DNA of 64,000 nucleotides from Nansenia antarctica. Its lineage: Eukaryota; Chordata; Actinopteri; Argentiniformes; Microstomatidae. How positions within the stretch are numbered: position 1 is the first letter of the stretch; each line of letters starts with the position of its first letter. Below, one piece after another: positions 23,700 to 36,377 of the stretch. Made by a program: the position numbers and the translations under genes. The stretch is taken from contig OZ022351.1 in the NCBI GenBank assembly GCA_963989245.1, positions 16,587,388 to 16,651,387 on the forward strand, written 5' to 3'. Below the pieces are notes generated by a model that was not told the DNA's origin, did not search any database, and saw only the letters and a list, made by a program, of their open reading frames with translations.

Positions 23700-23762
23700 C
23701 CGTTGCCTTTTATGACCTATCTTTTTTCCTTTCTTTTCTTTTTTTCTGTTCTTTCCTTCAAG
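23700..23762 (+). promoter_or_regulatory. nrxn2: polypyrimidine tract and 3' splice site of the 30-nt microexon
   Basis: A 40-nt nearly pure pyrimidine tract (ttttttcctttcttttct, then ctgttctttccttcaag) ends in AG at 23762. A branch-point-like ctatgacctat-type sequence (tatgacctatc) lies just upstream. The multiple TTCTTT/TCTTT words are the kind bound by PTB proteins, which commonly repress neuronal microexons outside neurons. Regulation by PTB is inference. Confidence 0.65.
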
Positions 23763-23792
23763 GTCTGGCGCACCTGACGTTAAACAACCAAG
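23763..23792 (+). CDS. nrxn2: neurexin splice-segment-1 (SS1) microexon, 30 nt
   Basis: Alpha-neurexins are presynaptic adhesion receptors, and SS1 lies between the first EGF-like domain and the second LNS domain. The exon runs from an AG acceptor at 23762 to gtatgg at 23793. Its length is a multiple of three, so inclusion keeps frame. In phase 1 it reads LAHLTLNNQ, with a split codon at each end that becomes Gly if the neighbouring exon supplies G. Known mammalian SS1 peptides, as I recall them, are EGLAHLMMGDQGK (NRXN1), EGPAHLTLNSE (NRXN2) and LSHLMMSEQ (NRXN3). The HLTLN string favours NRXN2. Phase 0 contains a stop; phase 2 is open (SGAPDVKQP) but fits the family less well. Teleosts can have two nrxn2 genes, and I cannot tell which this is. 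Confidence 0.72.
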
Positions 23793-23854
23793 GTATGGGC
23801 TCATTCCTTTTTTGGTTCTTTTTAGAAGAATAAAACAAAAAAACTCTCTGCCCA

Positions 23855-23885
23855 ACCTCCTCCTCCTCCTCCTCCTCCTCCTATT
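23855..23885. repeat. (CCT)n microsatellite
   Basis: About nine cct/ctc units just downstream of the 30-nt exon. Confidence 0.9.
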
Positions 23886-23969
23886 TCTCCTCTGCTTTCT
23901 CCCTCTCACCCCTCCACCAAATATCCCTCCATTTATTTTAACCCTTCTCTGTCTGGATCCCTGGAACAC

Positions 23970-23987
23970 CCCCCCCCCCCCCCCCAC
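23970..23987. repeat. poly-C run
   Basis: About 16 consecutive C; a second run of similar type lies at 24138-24150. Confidence 0.9.
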
Positions 23988-24169
23988 CCCCTTCCTCTTC
24001 TCCTTCATCTCTCTCTGTTTTGGTTGTGCTACCCTCCCATGTCCTTGTGCTCTCTGTGCCTCACCACTGTCCGTCCCACCCTTGTCCTGTCCTCTGGCTC
24101 ACGTCCTGGAACATCACCTCTGACCTCTCAACTACGACCCCCCCCCCCCACCTGGGCTGAAGGTAACGC

Positions 24170-25468
24170 TTTTCTGCTCTCCCTTTTGCTTGGGTTTTCA
24201 ACATACAGTAGATGTCTACAAATGTTTGGTCAAGTGGTCTGTGTTACTAATGCAAAAGTGTGTGTATTGAATGCACAGAGTTTCTGTTCACCACTCTGCT
24301 GTCATTCTCATTGTTTGGCTCTCTAATCTGTTACGATGAGGTATTATCTAGCAAGTTAGCTGTCATTGCTTTCACTGATTTTCGACTCTCACTAAATGTT
24401 GCAAACCATGTTTCCTGGATGAAATCAAGAGGGTGGGATAATGTCTCCAAAGCTAACATTATTGAACTGTGCTGCTATGCACAGTACGTATCTTTGGTCT
24501 TCATTGGAACAAACACAACAACAAGGTGATAGTGTGACACCCCCACACCTGTTCAACTGACTCTACATCCCACATCCAGATTCTTGTGAGTGCTCATCCC
24601 TTCATTCCGTGACCTTTACCTGCGATGTTTGTTAAGACACCGGCTTGCTCTGTGGCCTCTCGATGTGAACTACCATGGAATGGGCGGAGAAGTTCACGAG
24701 AGACAGAGAGAGCGAGATAGAGAGAGCAGGAGGCAGGGATTGGCTAGGGAATGTATGCACTGACCTTTACTACAGCATCTCCCATCCCCTCAACCCCAAA
24801 CACTGATGCACTATATACAGTATATATACGATATACCATGAACCAAGCTGAATTGTAATTTTATCATCTCAATATTGACTCACATTCCTTTTTTTCCTCA
24901 TTATACCCATGTGCTCAGTTGGTGTCCCGATATTAGCCAACTTGCATGCTAAGGTACTAAGACCGAGAGGCTATGTAGGTCTACATTCTCGATTTCAGGA
25001 CACAACCACAGACCACAGCTACACCGGCCTCTTTAAACCTTCCTTACAGTTGCAGTACTTGGCCCACTTAGGATTTGCTCTGCTCCTCCCCGGAGGGACA
25101 CATTCAGAACCGGGGTCTGGCACCCATGTCAGCGGTCCCGGAGGTATGAATAATTCAAGCCCCGAATCCTGCGACTTCATTGTTCTTGACTGCGTGACTC
25201 AACAGAACACCTACGGTTCTCTAGACATCTGCCGTCACCTGATGAATCATAATCCTCTCATTGCGATGCCGGTTCCTCTCTGTGTCCCTGTGTCGTTTCC
25301 CCCACATACTGTCATTTAGTACCCAGCTCCCTCTGTTTCCCTCCAAAACAAGGTTAGAGCTGTTTACTCTATCCATGTGGTCACAACACGAGGGGTACAC
25401 ATAGATGATTGGACACACTCAAGGAATGGGAAATTTGGTATTAGGATCAATTCCCATACCATCCTTGC
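24170..25468. other. single-copy intronic sequence
   Basis: It includes an open frame at 24909-25319 (136 codons) with no recognisable domain or splice sites; I regard it as chance. A GA-rich patch lies at 24700-24730. Confidence 0.4.
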
Positions 25469-28115
25469 AGTAACATGTAACATCTAAAGGCCTACCTATG
25501 ACAACATGACAGTAACATGTAGAGGCCTACCTATGACAACATGACAGTAACATGTAGAGGCCTACCTATGACAACATGACAGTAAAATGCAGAGGCCTAC
25601 CTATGACAACATGACAGTAACATGTAGAGGTCTACCTATGACAACATGACAGTAACATGTAGAGGCCTACCTATGACAACATGACAGTAACATGTAGAGG
25701 CCTACCTATGACAACATGACAGTAACATGTAGAGGCCTACCTATGACAACATGACAGTAACATGTAGAGGTCTACCTATGACAACATGACAGTAACATGT
25801 AGAGCTCTACCTATGACAACATGACAGTAACATGTAGAGGTCTACCTATGACAACATGACAGTAACATGTAGAGGTCTACCTATGACAACATTACAGTAA
25901 CATGTAGAGGCCTACCTATGACAACATGACAGTAACATGTAGAGGCCTACCTATGACAACATGACAGTAACATGTAGAGGCCTACCTATGACAACATGAC
26001 AGTAACATGTAGAGGTCTACCTATGACAACATGACAGTAACATGTAGAGGCCTACCTATGACAACATGACAGTAACATGTAGAGGCCTACCTATGACAAC
26101 ATGACAGTAACATGTAGAGGCCTACCTATGACAACATGACAGTAACATGTAGAAGCCTACCTATGACAACATGACAGTAACATGTAGAGGTCTACCTATG
26201 ACAACATGACAGTAACATGTAGAGGTCTACCTATGACAACATGACAGTAACATGTAGAGGTCTACCTATGACAACATGACAGTAACATGTAGAAGCCTAC
26301 CTATGACAACATGACAGTAACATGTAGAGGCCTACCTATGACAACATGACAGTAACATGTAGAGGCCTACCTATGACAACATGACAGTAACATGTAGAGG
26401 TCTACCTATGACAACATGACAGTAACATGTAGAGGCCTACCTATGACAACATGACAGTAACATGTAGAGGCCTACCTATGACAACATGACAGTAACATGT
26501 AGAGGCCTACCTATGACAACATGACAGTAACATGTAGAGGTCTACCTATGACAACATGACAGTAACATGTAGAGGCCTACCTATGACAACATGACAGTAA
26601 CATGTAGAGGCCTACCTATGACAACATGACAGTAACATGTAGAAGCCTACCTCTGACAACATGACAGTAACATGTAGAGGCCTACCTATGACAACATGAC
26701 AGTAACATGTAGAGGTCTACCTATGACAACATGACAGTAACATGTAGAGGCCTACCTATGACAACATGACAGTAACATGTAGAGGCCTACCTATGACAAC
26801 ATGACAGTAACATGTAGAGGTCTACCTATGACAATATGACATTATGTAGAGGCCTACCTATGACAACATGACAGTAACATGTAAAGGCCTACCTATGACA
26901 ATATGACATTATGTAGAGGTCTACCTATGACAACATGACAGTAACATGTAGACGCCTACCTATGACAACATGACAGTAACATGTAGAAGCCTACCTATGA
27001 CAACATGACAGTAACATGTAGAGGCCTACCTATGACAACATGACAGTAACATGTAGAGGTCTACCTATGACAACATGACAGTAACATGTAGAGGTCTACC
27101 TATGACAACATGACAGTAACATGTAGAGGCCTACCTATGACAACATGACAGTAACATGTAGAGGCCTACCTATGACAACATGACAGTAACATGTAGAGGT
27201 CTACCTATGACAACATGACAGTAACATGTAGAGGCCTACCTATGACAACATGACAGTAACATGTAGAGGCCTACCTATGACAACATGACAGTAACATGTA
27301 GAGGCCTACCTATGACAACATGACAGTAACATGTAGAGGCATACCTATGACAACATGACAGTAACATGTAGAGGCCTACCTATGACAACATGACCGTAAC
27401 ATGTAGAGGTCTACCTATGACAACATGACAGTAACATGTAGAGGTCTACCTATGACAACATGACAGTAACATGTAGAGGTCTACCTATGACAACATGACA
27501 GTAACATGAAGAGGCCTACCTATGACAACATGACAGTAACATGTAGAGGCCTACCTATGACAACATGACCGTAACATGTAGAGGTCTACCTATGACAACA
27601 TGACAGTAACATGTAGAGGTCTACCTATGACAACATGACAGTAACATGTAGAGGTCTACCTATGACAACATGACAGTAACATGAAGAGGCCTACCTATGA
27701 CAACATGACAGTAACATGTAGAGGCCTACCTATGACAACATGACCGTAACATGTAGAGGTCTACCTATGACAACATGACAGTAACATGTAGAGGTCTACC
27801 TATGACAACATGACAGTAACATGTAGAGGTCTACCTATGACAACATGACAGTAACATGTAGAAGCCTTCCTATGACAACATGACAGTAACATGAAGAGGC
27901 CTACCTATGACAACATGACAGTAACATGTAGAGGCCTACCTATGACAACATGACAGTAACATGTAGAGGCCTACCTATGACAACATGACAGTAACATGTA
28001 GAGGCCTACCTATGACAACATGACAGTAACATGTAGAAGCCTACCTATGACAACACAGTAACATGTAGAGGCCTACCTATGACAACATGACAATAACATG
28101 TAGAAACCTGCCTAT
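25469..28115. repeat. 35-bp minisatellite, about 75 copies
   Basis: Unit words are acatgtagaggcctacc and tatgacaacatgacagta, 35 bp in all. The main polymorphic site is gaggCcta versus gaggTcta. Other variants are gaagccta, tgacCgta, acatgAaga, and two units about 3 bp shorter with acaatatgacattatg (near 26830 and 26897). The tgaccgtaac variant recurs at 27391, 27566 and 27741, exactly 175 bp (five units) apart. The 3' part therefore has a higher-order repeat. All reading frames are repeatedly stopped, so it is not coding. Confidence 0.97.
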
Positions 28116-28600
28116 GCACGTTTGGAGGTGTGGGAGAGGGAAACTGGGAGAAAGGCAGAAATAGATGCAGAAATAATCTGCTACGCTTTTCAGCAGGGCT
28201 TAAATATGCATTTCACTGACTCTTTTGTTCTCTCTCTCTCTCTCTCTTTCTCTCTCTCACTCTTTTTCTCACTCACACTCACTTACCTTTCAAAAACAAG
28301 GTAAAAATGTAGAAGCATGCAGCATATGATTTCAATCTAACCAGGCCACAGGCATTCTATTGAGGTCTAATGCATATTCCCACTACAAAATAATAAAACG
28401 TCTCCTACTTTCATCTTTTTATGCATAATTTATTAGGGAAAAGGGCAAAAAATAATATGCCACGATACAAGAGTTGAAGGAGAAGCAGCTGATCAGACCT
28501 AGTTGAATCATACGAGCCTCTGTCTGCTCTCCTTATTGATGGTATGGAGTAAAAATTAATACTGTAGTTGTCCCCTACAGACATGTCAGGAAATATCTTT
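28116..28600. other. single-copy sequence with a CT tract
   Basis: A CT microsatellite lies at 28229-28260; the remainder is AT-rich with no feature recognised. Confidence 0.4.
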
Positions 28601-28605
28601 AAAGA

Positions 28606-28669
<64 letters not shown>

Positions 28670-28872
28670 TGTGCATGTGTGTGTGCGTGTGCGTGTGCGT
28701 GCGCGTGCGTGCATGTGTGTGTCTTTGTCTGTGTGTGTATGGGTGTATGTGTGTATGGGTGTCTTTGTCTGTGTGTGTATGGGTGTGTCTGTGTGTCGGT
28801 GTGTGTACATGTCTGTGTCTATGTGTCTGTGTGTGTGTGTGGTGTCTATAGTGTGTTCGTGTGTGTGTGTGT
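28606..28872. repeat. GT array with GTCTGTGTGTATGG variants
   Basis: Pure GT at the 5' end, GCGT steps in the middle and longer tgtctgtgtgtatgggtg words at the 3' end. The open frames it creates continue into unique sequence but have no family resemblance. Confidence 0.9.
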
Positions 28873-29790
28873 GGAGCAGAGTTGGTGTGTGGTGGTCATT
28901 GGCCGTCATGCAGGATCAGAGCAGGTGCTTTTCCTCAGCCCTGGCAATCACAGGCTGCAGAGCCAGCCCAGGAAAATCAATGCCCCGCGCTCCTCACAGA
29001 ACCTGTCCTTCACAGATATGAAGGGCAAACCCCAGGCCCCCGATGCTGATCTTTATCTGCCCGTCCCCCAAGCCTGGAACCACTCCCCCCCCACACACAC
29101 AGCTACTACCACACTGTGGCAACACTGCTACGCACTTTGCTGCTACTGCCTCGCTCACATGCTTCACTCTCATATCAACGGGCATCTGTTTATGATCAAG
29201 TCGAGTATAATTATGCTCGGTTACAAATATGATGAAGAATGTAATGCCCACAAATAAAAAACTGGTCATGTTTTGAAGAAATAAACGACATGTATTGCCC
29301 TTCTAAAAGACAGACGTCATATGTCGCTAGATTTAGGCTTTTCTTTTCTAACCCGTCCTCCAACCCCTAAAGACTCCCGAGTCTCTACATGTTACTGTGT
29401 GCTGGAGGGCTTCCATTCTTGATCAAACCAATTAAGGGGCTACTTAATAAATAAGAGCAGAGCCTGTAATGGAATAATGTGCAACTTAATGGGTTTAAAT
29501 CACAAATGTTTCCAGCTCCTTAGCTTTTGATGGCAGATCACTTTAAACAGGAGCTGTTTAACCTGCTACACAAGCAGAGCTTCTTCTCGCATTCTCAAGA
29601 GAATGAACACACACAGATAATCTGATTAAACAATCACTAAAGGAGTAGATATCGGCAGGTTTCTCCTTTGATCTCCTTGGTGATACTGCACAAAATGGAG
29701 CAAAGATCGTGCCTGATGCTAATCCATTCCAAGTCCAAGCACAGTAGATGTCCCAGAGTATATGAGCCAGTAGAGGTGCAGATGTATCCA
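28873..29790. other. single-copy sequence; candidate conserved non-coding block at 29400-29560
   Basis: No coding exon was recognised. The 29400-29560 part (aattaaggggctacttaat, gtgcaacttaatgggttt) is repeat-free and rich in TAAT words, which may indicate an enhancer. This is inference from composition. Confidence 0.35.
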
Positions 29791-30012
29791 CGGGGTAGTG
29801 GTGGTCTAGTGGATAGTGAGTTGGACTTGTGATCGGAAGGTTGTGAGTTCAATTCCCGCCTGAAACCACACCACTACTAGTGTGCCCTTGAGTAAGGCAC
29901 TTAGCCCTCAGTTACTCCAGGGGGAATGTCCCTGTAATTCGTAATTGTAAATCGCTTTGGATTAAAAGCGTCTGCTAAATGGCAAAATTATTAAAATTAT
30001 AATTAAAATTAC
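29791..30012 (+). mobile_element. V-SINE, full length
   Basis: A tRNA-like head (gtggtggtctagtggatag as A box region; gtgagttcaattcccgcc as B box region) is followed by the core gtgcccttgagtaaggcac. The tail is aatcgctttggattaaaagc plus gtctgctaaatgg, then an A/T-rich (aaaatta)n end. All parts are in the expected order, so it is a complete copy. Confidence 0.85.
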
Positions 30013-30123
30013 ACGTGAAAATACGACATTACAGTCATTATCACACGCATGCAGACATGCCTGCATACACGCTTGCATGCATACACACACAAACACACAC
30101 ACACACACACACACATAGTAAGT

Positions 30124-30262
30124 GGGGTGGCGGTAGCATAGAGGTTAGGGAAGCCGCTGGTTCGATCCCTGCAGCAGGAGGGAGCTGCATGTGCCCTTGA
30201 GCAAGGCACTTAACCTCTAATTGCTCCAGGTACGCTGACTATGGCTGACACTGTGCCTGTAG
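30124..30262 (+). mobile_element. V-SINE interrupted by a GTA array
   Basis: Head ggtggcggtagcatagagg, B box gctggttcgatccctgc and core gtgcccttgagcaaggcac are present. The usual 3' tail is replaced by the GTA array that begins at about 30262, suggesting that the array grew from gtagtagt within the SINE tail. Confidence 0.8.
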
Positions 30263-30295
30263 TAGTATTAGTAGTACCGGTAATAGTAGCAGTAA

Positions 30296-30384
<89 letters not shown>

Positions 30385-30420
30385 ACAGTAGTAGTAACAG
30401 TAGTAGTAGTGGTAGTAGTG

Positions 30421-30468
<48 letters not shown>

Positions 30469-30481
30469 ACAATAGTAACAA

Positions 30482-30579
<98 letters not shown>

Positions 30580-30581
30580 AG
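30262..30581. repeat. (GTA)n trinucleotide array, about 105 units
   Basis: About 320 bp of GTA with occasional GTAACA, GTGGTA and AACAATA interruptions. It is open in several frames on both strands (poly-Val, poly-Leu, poly-Tyr) purely because of its composition. Confidence 0.97.
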
Positions 30582-32168
30582 GATTGAAGCACCTCATGAG
30601 CCAGAGATAAAGTGGACAGTGTCATTTTTAACACCAAAAAGAATGCCTAAGCAATAACTGCAAGTTGTGCCAAAACAAAACGTTAAAATGCATAATGGCA
30701 TTTATTAAGTGATGATTTCAATGATAATCGTGGGAAATACATTAGTTCTCTCTGCTTTGAGAATATAATTTACACAATAAACAATCCAAATACTGTACTA
30801 AAGGCATGTAATAAAATTAGAGTTGAGTTACTGAAAGATGAAAATGCTTTCAGAGTACTTCCCTCCCTAGATAATCCATGTAAATGAATAATGCAATTTA
30901 TTTCTCCAACAGATATAATTGATGGAGCTGATGAATTCACGTCTTATAAATCACCTCTATAAAAAAGTAAAAAGAATAAAAGTGTTAACAATGCACTGTA
31001 TGAATTATACACTGTCCGGTAACTGAATTCAAATGTCCCTCCAGAGCTCGTATGGGTCCTGCTCTGTAGCCCTCCCCCCACTAGGTGGCGTCTCTCCAGG
31101 CTGCAGGCTGGGCCGTCGTGGGCTCTCAGGCCTGGAACTCGGGGCATCTGGGCATCTGCACAGACGTTAGACCTGGATGACAGAACCACTCACACAAGCA
31201 GGAATTTTACCTGACGCTGCACTACCCCCCCCAAAAAATTGGAAAATCTCCAGTGGCCACAATATCTACTCACATAGCCCGTTAATACAGTGATGGAGAG
31301 AAATGTCTATGCTGAACAGAACAGGTCATGTACGGTGGCCACTTTAGGACAACCTCAGTTCTGAGCCCCAAATAAAGCCTTGACCATTAACATCCTTAGT
31401 TCTCAGACTCATTTAAATGCTAATACTAATTGCCCTCAGTTGTCAGACCAAACAGCCTCAGTTTCGCAGACCAAACAACCTTCTACCATAAGGCCTCATT
31501 TCTCACCCCTCAATCAAGACGCCATCACCTCTTAGCTGTCGGGTAGAATTGACAATCAGTTGGTGTTGCACTCAGCTAGCATAGCAAAATGTGACTGCAG
31601 TCGGCAAGGCAACGAAAATATTTATATAGCACATAGTCATACAAATTAATTAATGCAAACTCATAGTGATTTACATAAACACTCATTAATTTACATAACT
31701 TAACAATTTAACAAGTTTAAATACAAATAATTCATCATATAAAATACAATAAATGAAAAGCCGAAGTTTTGGGCTGAATTTACTAGTCTTATACTTCTAC
31801 AATCCTTATTTTTCTGACTTACAATATCATAATTTCCCATTGCTTTGTTTCAATATGACATGCAGAATCAATACTGAATGTATGAAACAAATACATACTT
31901 AACATGTATTTTTTTGAAAAGGTAACTCATCACTTCCTTGATTTACCTACACATAAATCAAACATACTCAACCTATTGCAATTCACTTGCCCATCAAAAT
32001 CACAATGCTTCAGTATATCCACTATGTATGGCATAGGTTATCAGTGATGGGGTCAAGTACAAAGGTGTGCTCTTATCAGTAATGATGATGATGATAATAG
32101 TGTGGGTGAATGACAGGGGGGCTTACTGTGATCATCTAGGTGACCTTTGGAGGGGGCCTCATGGGGGC

Positions 32169-32205
<37 letters not shown>

Positions 32206-32949
32206 GTGCACGCCCTCTCTCATCAGATAGATCTGCTGGTGCGTGTGTCTTCAGGCAGGTCACGCCTCATTATTGGCAGCCTCACTTAGGGAGAATGACA
32301 GGGCACATCATACTCCTCATACACATCAAGGCAGGGTTTATTTGTATAGCACATTTCATACAACAGTTGTAGTATAGTAGTACTATATAGTAATAAAATA
32401 GTACTAAAAATAAATACAAATATCTATTTATTTTCTATATACATATAGAAAATACATTGATAAACATTTCACAACATAATAAGACAATGAATAAAAAAGA
32501 TATAAATAAAAGTGTTATTACTGCAACTGTATTCAAGTGCTGCTCTTCCAGATATGGCGTGTGAGATTGCAGGTACTGCGTCTGTGTTTAGCCGCTATCT
32601 TGCGCGATACGCCGTGTGAGATCGCAGTGTAAAATGACACGTTTGATACTGCATCTGTATTCAACCGCTATCCTGGTCGATACGGTGTGTGAGATCACAG
32701 TGTAAAATAACACATTTAGCCTATATTTGCAGCAAATGTATATCTCTTGGATTATGGATTTTAAAAAAAACATCATACTCATCATACTCATCAGACTCAT
32801 CAGACTCACTCCAGACTCCCATGTCGCTAGGGCACAGATGCAATGGCATGAACACATGCTGTAGGGTTGTGGACACAGGATTGGGCCATTTCAAATATGT
32901 CTCATTCACAATGTTACTTGAGAATGATCGTGATACAGAGGCTTTGGAC
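30582..32949. other. AT-rich intronic sequence with LINE 3'-end fragments and a tandem duplication
   Basis: Two minus-strand L2-like 3' ends are present (aaaatatttatatagcacat near 31615; gtttatttgtatagcacatt near 32337). A GT run lies at 32170-32202 and a tandem duplication at 32540-32715. No coding exon was recognised. Confidence 0.45.
32540..32715. repeat. roughly 75-bp tandem duplication, 2.5 copies
   Basis: Words such as gccgctatcttgcgcgatac and gtgtgagatcgcagtgtaaa recur at 32590-32630 and, diverged, at 32665-32706. A partial first copy starts at 32553. Confidence 0.8.
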
Positions 32950-33500
32950 TGTAAATCAGAGCCCTTCACTATTTCAACATTTTGTTGGGTTATAGACTCA
33001 ATTTCAAATAGATTTGATTTAATTTTTGCCATCAATCCACACACAATACGGCATAATGACAAAGCGAAAACTCGTTTTTTGGAATGTATTGAAATAGAAA
33101 TACAGAAATACCTAATTTACATATGTATTCAGACCCTCTTAAAATGTGTTCAAATTGATAATTGATTAATTGATTCCTATGCAAACCAGAGACTATAAAA
33201 ACAAAATATATCCATTCCAAAATCACATGAACAATTATCCTTGTACTCAGATGGACTCAATTCAAGTTGTTGAGTGACTTGGTAAAGACATCTTTGCATT
33301 GAAAGAAAATCAAGTGTCATAGCAAAGGGGCTGAATAAAATATGTAAATGATGTATTACTATGGTTGTTTTCGCTTTTTGTGGGGTCTTGTGTGTGGATT
33401 GTTGGCAAAGAAATCAATTAAATCCATTTTAAATTAAGCCTATAACACAACAAAATCTGGAAAAAGTGAAGGGGTCTGAATACTTTCTGAAGCCACTGTA
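32950..33500. mobile_element. Tc1-like MITE with about 200-bp inverted repeats
   Basis: The right end reads ggggtctgaatactttctga then agccactgta, the standard outer end of a fish Tc1-like family. The left arm (cccttcactatttcaacatt; ccatcaatccacacacaata; aaagcgaaaactcg) is complementary to the right arm over roughly 200 bp. The centre has no transposase, so it is an internally deleted, non-autonomous copy. Confidence 0.8.
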
Positions 33501-33504
33501 TTTA

Positions 33505-33830
33505 CATTTTTCTTTTTACATTTTTTGGCATTTAGCAGACGACTTTATCCAAAGCGATTTACAACACATTTGTTTTGTTTCCTTCATTTTGACTAAGTAA
33601 GTGAATCATCTATCCACCAGTCGTAGCAGAACAAAGTAATCTGTGCTCTGGCCTGGAGCCATTGGAAGTCGTTGTGCTATTATTTATTTGTTTACATTTG
33701 GAAACAGTACAGGAGGGTAGTAGATGTCTCAGGAGGGACAGTTCAGGTGTAGCCTGAAGAGATGGGTCTGCAGTCTACGGCGGAAGACTGTATGATAGCT
33801 GTCCCTCCTGAAGCTTCCCCTCCTGTCTGT
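33505..33830 (-). mobile_element. V-SINE/LINE-tail repeat, family also at 45655
   Basis: catttagcagacgactttat then ccaaagcgatttacaac is the V-SINE-type 3' tail in reverse. It is followed by ctaagtaagtgaatcatcta and cagaacaaagtaat, which it shares with the 45655 copy, and by a stretch around 33720-33810 that includes ggagggacagttcaggtg. The two copies define a longer element than a V-SINE alone. Confidence 0.7.
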
Positions 33831-34168
33831 TGTGTTTATAATACACTTTACTTTGTCAGGTCTTATATCCAATGTTTTAATATGTTACTGTTGTTTTATC
33901 CTGACCGAGTACTAATACCCTACATTGACTCGATCTCAGACAATGATGACAGGTAATTTCATGATTAACTAAACAAATCAAATAGACAATATATATTTAT
34001 AGATTGATGGACGGAGGTCATTGTCCATTTGCACAACAAGCACAGCATGGTCAAACCCGTTACATCGACTTCTAGTCAACCCACCATCTTACATCAGGAA
34101 TTTCACCCTTTTTCTTCTTTTCTTGATTGGATTAACCTATTTACCCCCAATGATTTCTTAGCTTCAAT

Positions 34169-34169
<1 letters not shown>

Positions 34170-34263
<94 letters not shown>
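34170..34263. repeat. (CT)n(AT)n compound microsatellite
   Basis: About 37 CT units followed by AT units. Confidence 0.95.
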
Positions 34264-34264
<1 letters not shown>

Positions 34265-34405
34265 CTTACCTTTTTACTCTTTCTATATTCTAAATTCTTA
34301 TTTGGAAGGCACCTTAATTGAATATAGACCCTATGGCATTGATCTTGAGGGAAGCCTGGAAATTGGATACAGGTCAGGTTTTTATGTGCTGTAATTAAGG
34401 TCACA

Positions 34406-36013
<1,608 letters not shown>

Positions 36014-36147
36014 TTTGATATCTTTATGGGGTATTGTGTATGGATTGATGGCAAATTCTTTTAATTTAATCCATTTTAAATGTAGTCTATAACACAACAA
36101 AAAATGGAAAAAGTGAAGGGGTCTCAATACTTTCCGAAGGCACTGTA
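36014..36147. mobile_element. Tc1-like right end, solo
   Basis: ttatggggtattgtgtatgg, ggaaaaagtgaaggggtctc and tactttccgaaggcactgta match the right arm of the element at 32950-33500. The left arm is not visible, so this is a single-ended remnant. Confidence 0.8.
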
Positions 36148-36377
36148 GGTTGACATTGGACAACCTCAAATTAGTGGTGATGAGCTCTGTCCTTTATGAG
36201 CTCCTTTTCTGAGTAAAGACCCCCCTCTGCCTGACCATGCTGTTCTGTGCAGTACTGAGATCTCCAGAGTATTGTAATCATGCCTAATTAGCACGTCTTC
36301 TCCCCCTCCACAACCCTGCCTCCTGCTCACTCACAGGTAGGAGAAGCTCCCCATAGACCTTCTATATATCATTAGGA

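Larger units (their letters stand above)
1..23762 (+). other. nrxn2: 3' part of a large intron upstream of the 30-nt microexon
   Basis: This stretch ends in a textbook 3' splice site at 23762. I found no open frame that looks like a conserved protein exon in it. It is made of microsatellites, transposon remnants and single-copy AT-rich sequence. Assignment to a neurexin intron rests entirely on the microexon that follows. The small exon that may precede SS1 (a phase-1 exon ending in a Glu codon plus G) was looked for and not recognised, so its absence is not proven. Confidence 0.55.

Noticed and set aside
23763..23792. Phase-2 reading of the 30-nt exon (SGAPDVKQP), vaguely like the GAGDVHQP part of the NRXN2 insert
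   Set aside because: Phase 1 gives a longer and better match (LAHLTLN) and is the phase that the 18-nt exon also allows; phase 2 puts a stop in the 18-nt exon.
24909..25319. 136-codon + strand open frame
   Set aside because: No recognisable domain or family; it overlaps ordinary intronic sequence next to the minisatellite.
25469..28115. Regular 35-bp spacing reminiscent of a CRISPR array
   Set aside because: Units are contiguous, with no unique spacers; this is a eukaryotic minisatellite and there are no cas genes.
28568..29257. 229-codon + strand frame partly in unique sequence
   Set aside because: It starts in a GT array, and the unique part shows no domain, no splice sites and no coding-like composition.
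30239..30657. Long open frames on both strands giving poly-Leu, poly-Val or poly-Tyr
   Set aside because: They are translations of a GTA array and do not represent a protein.
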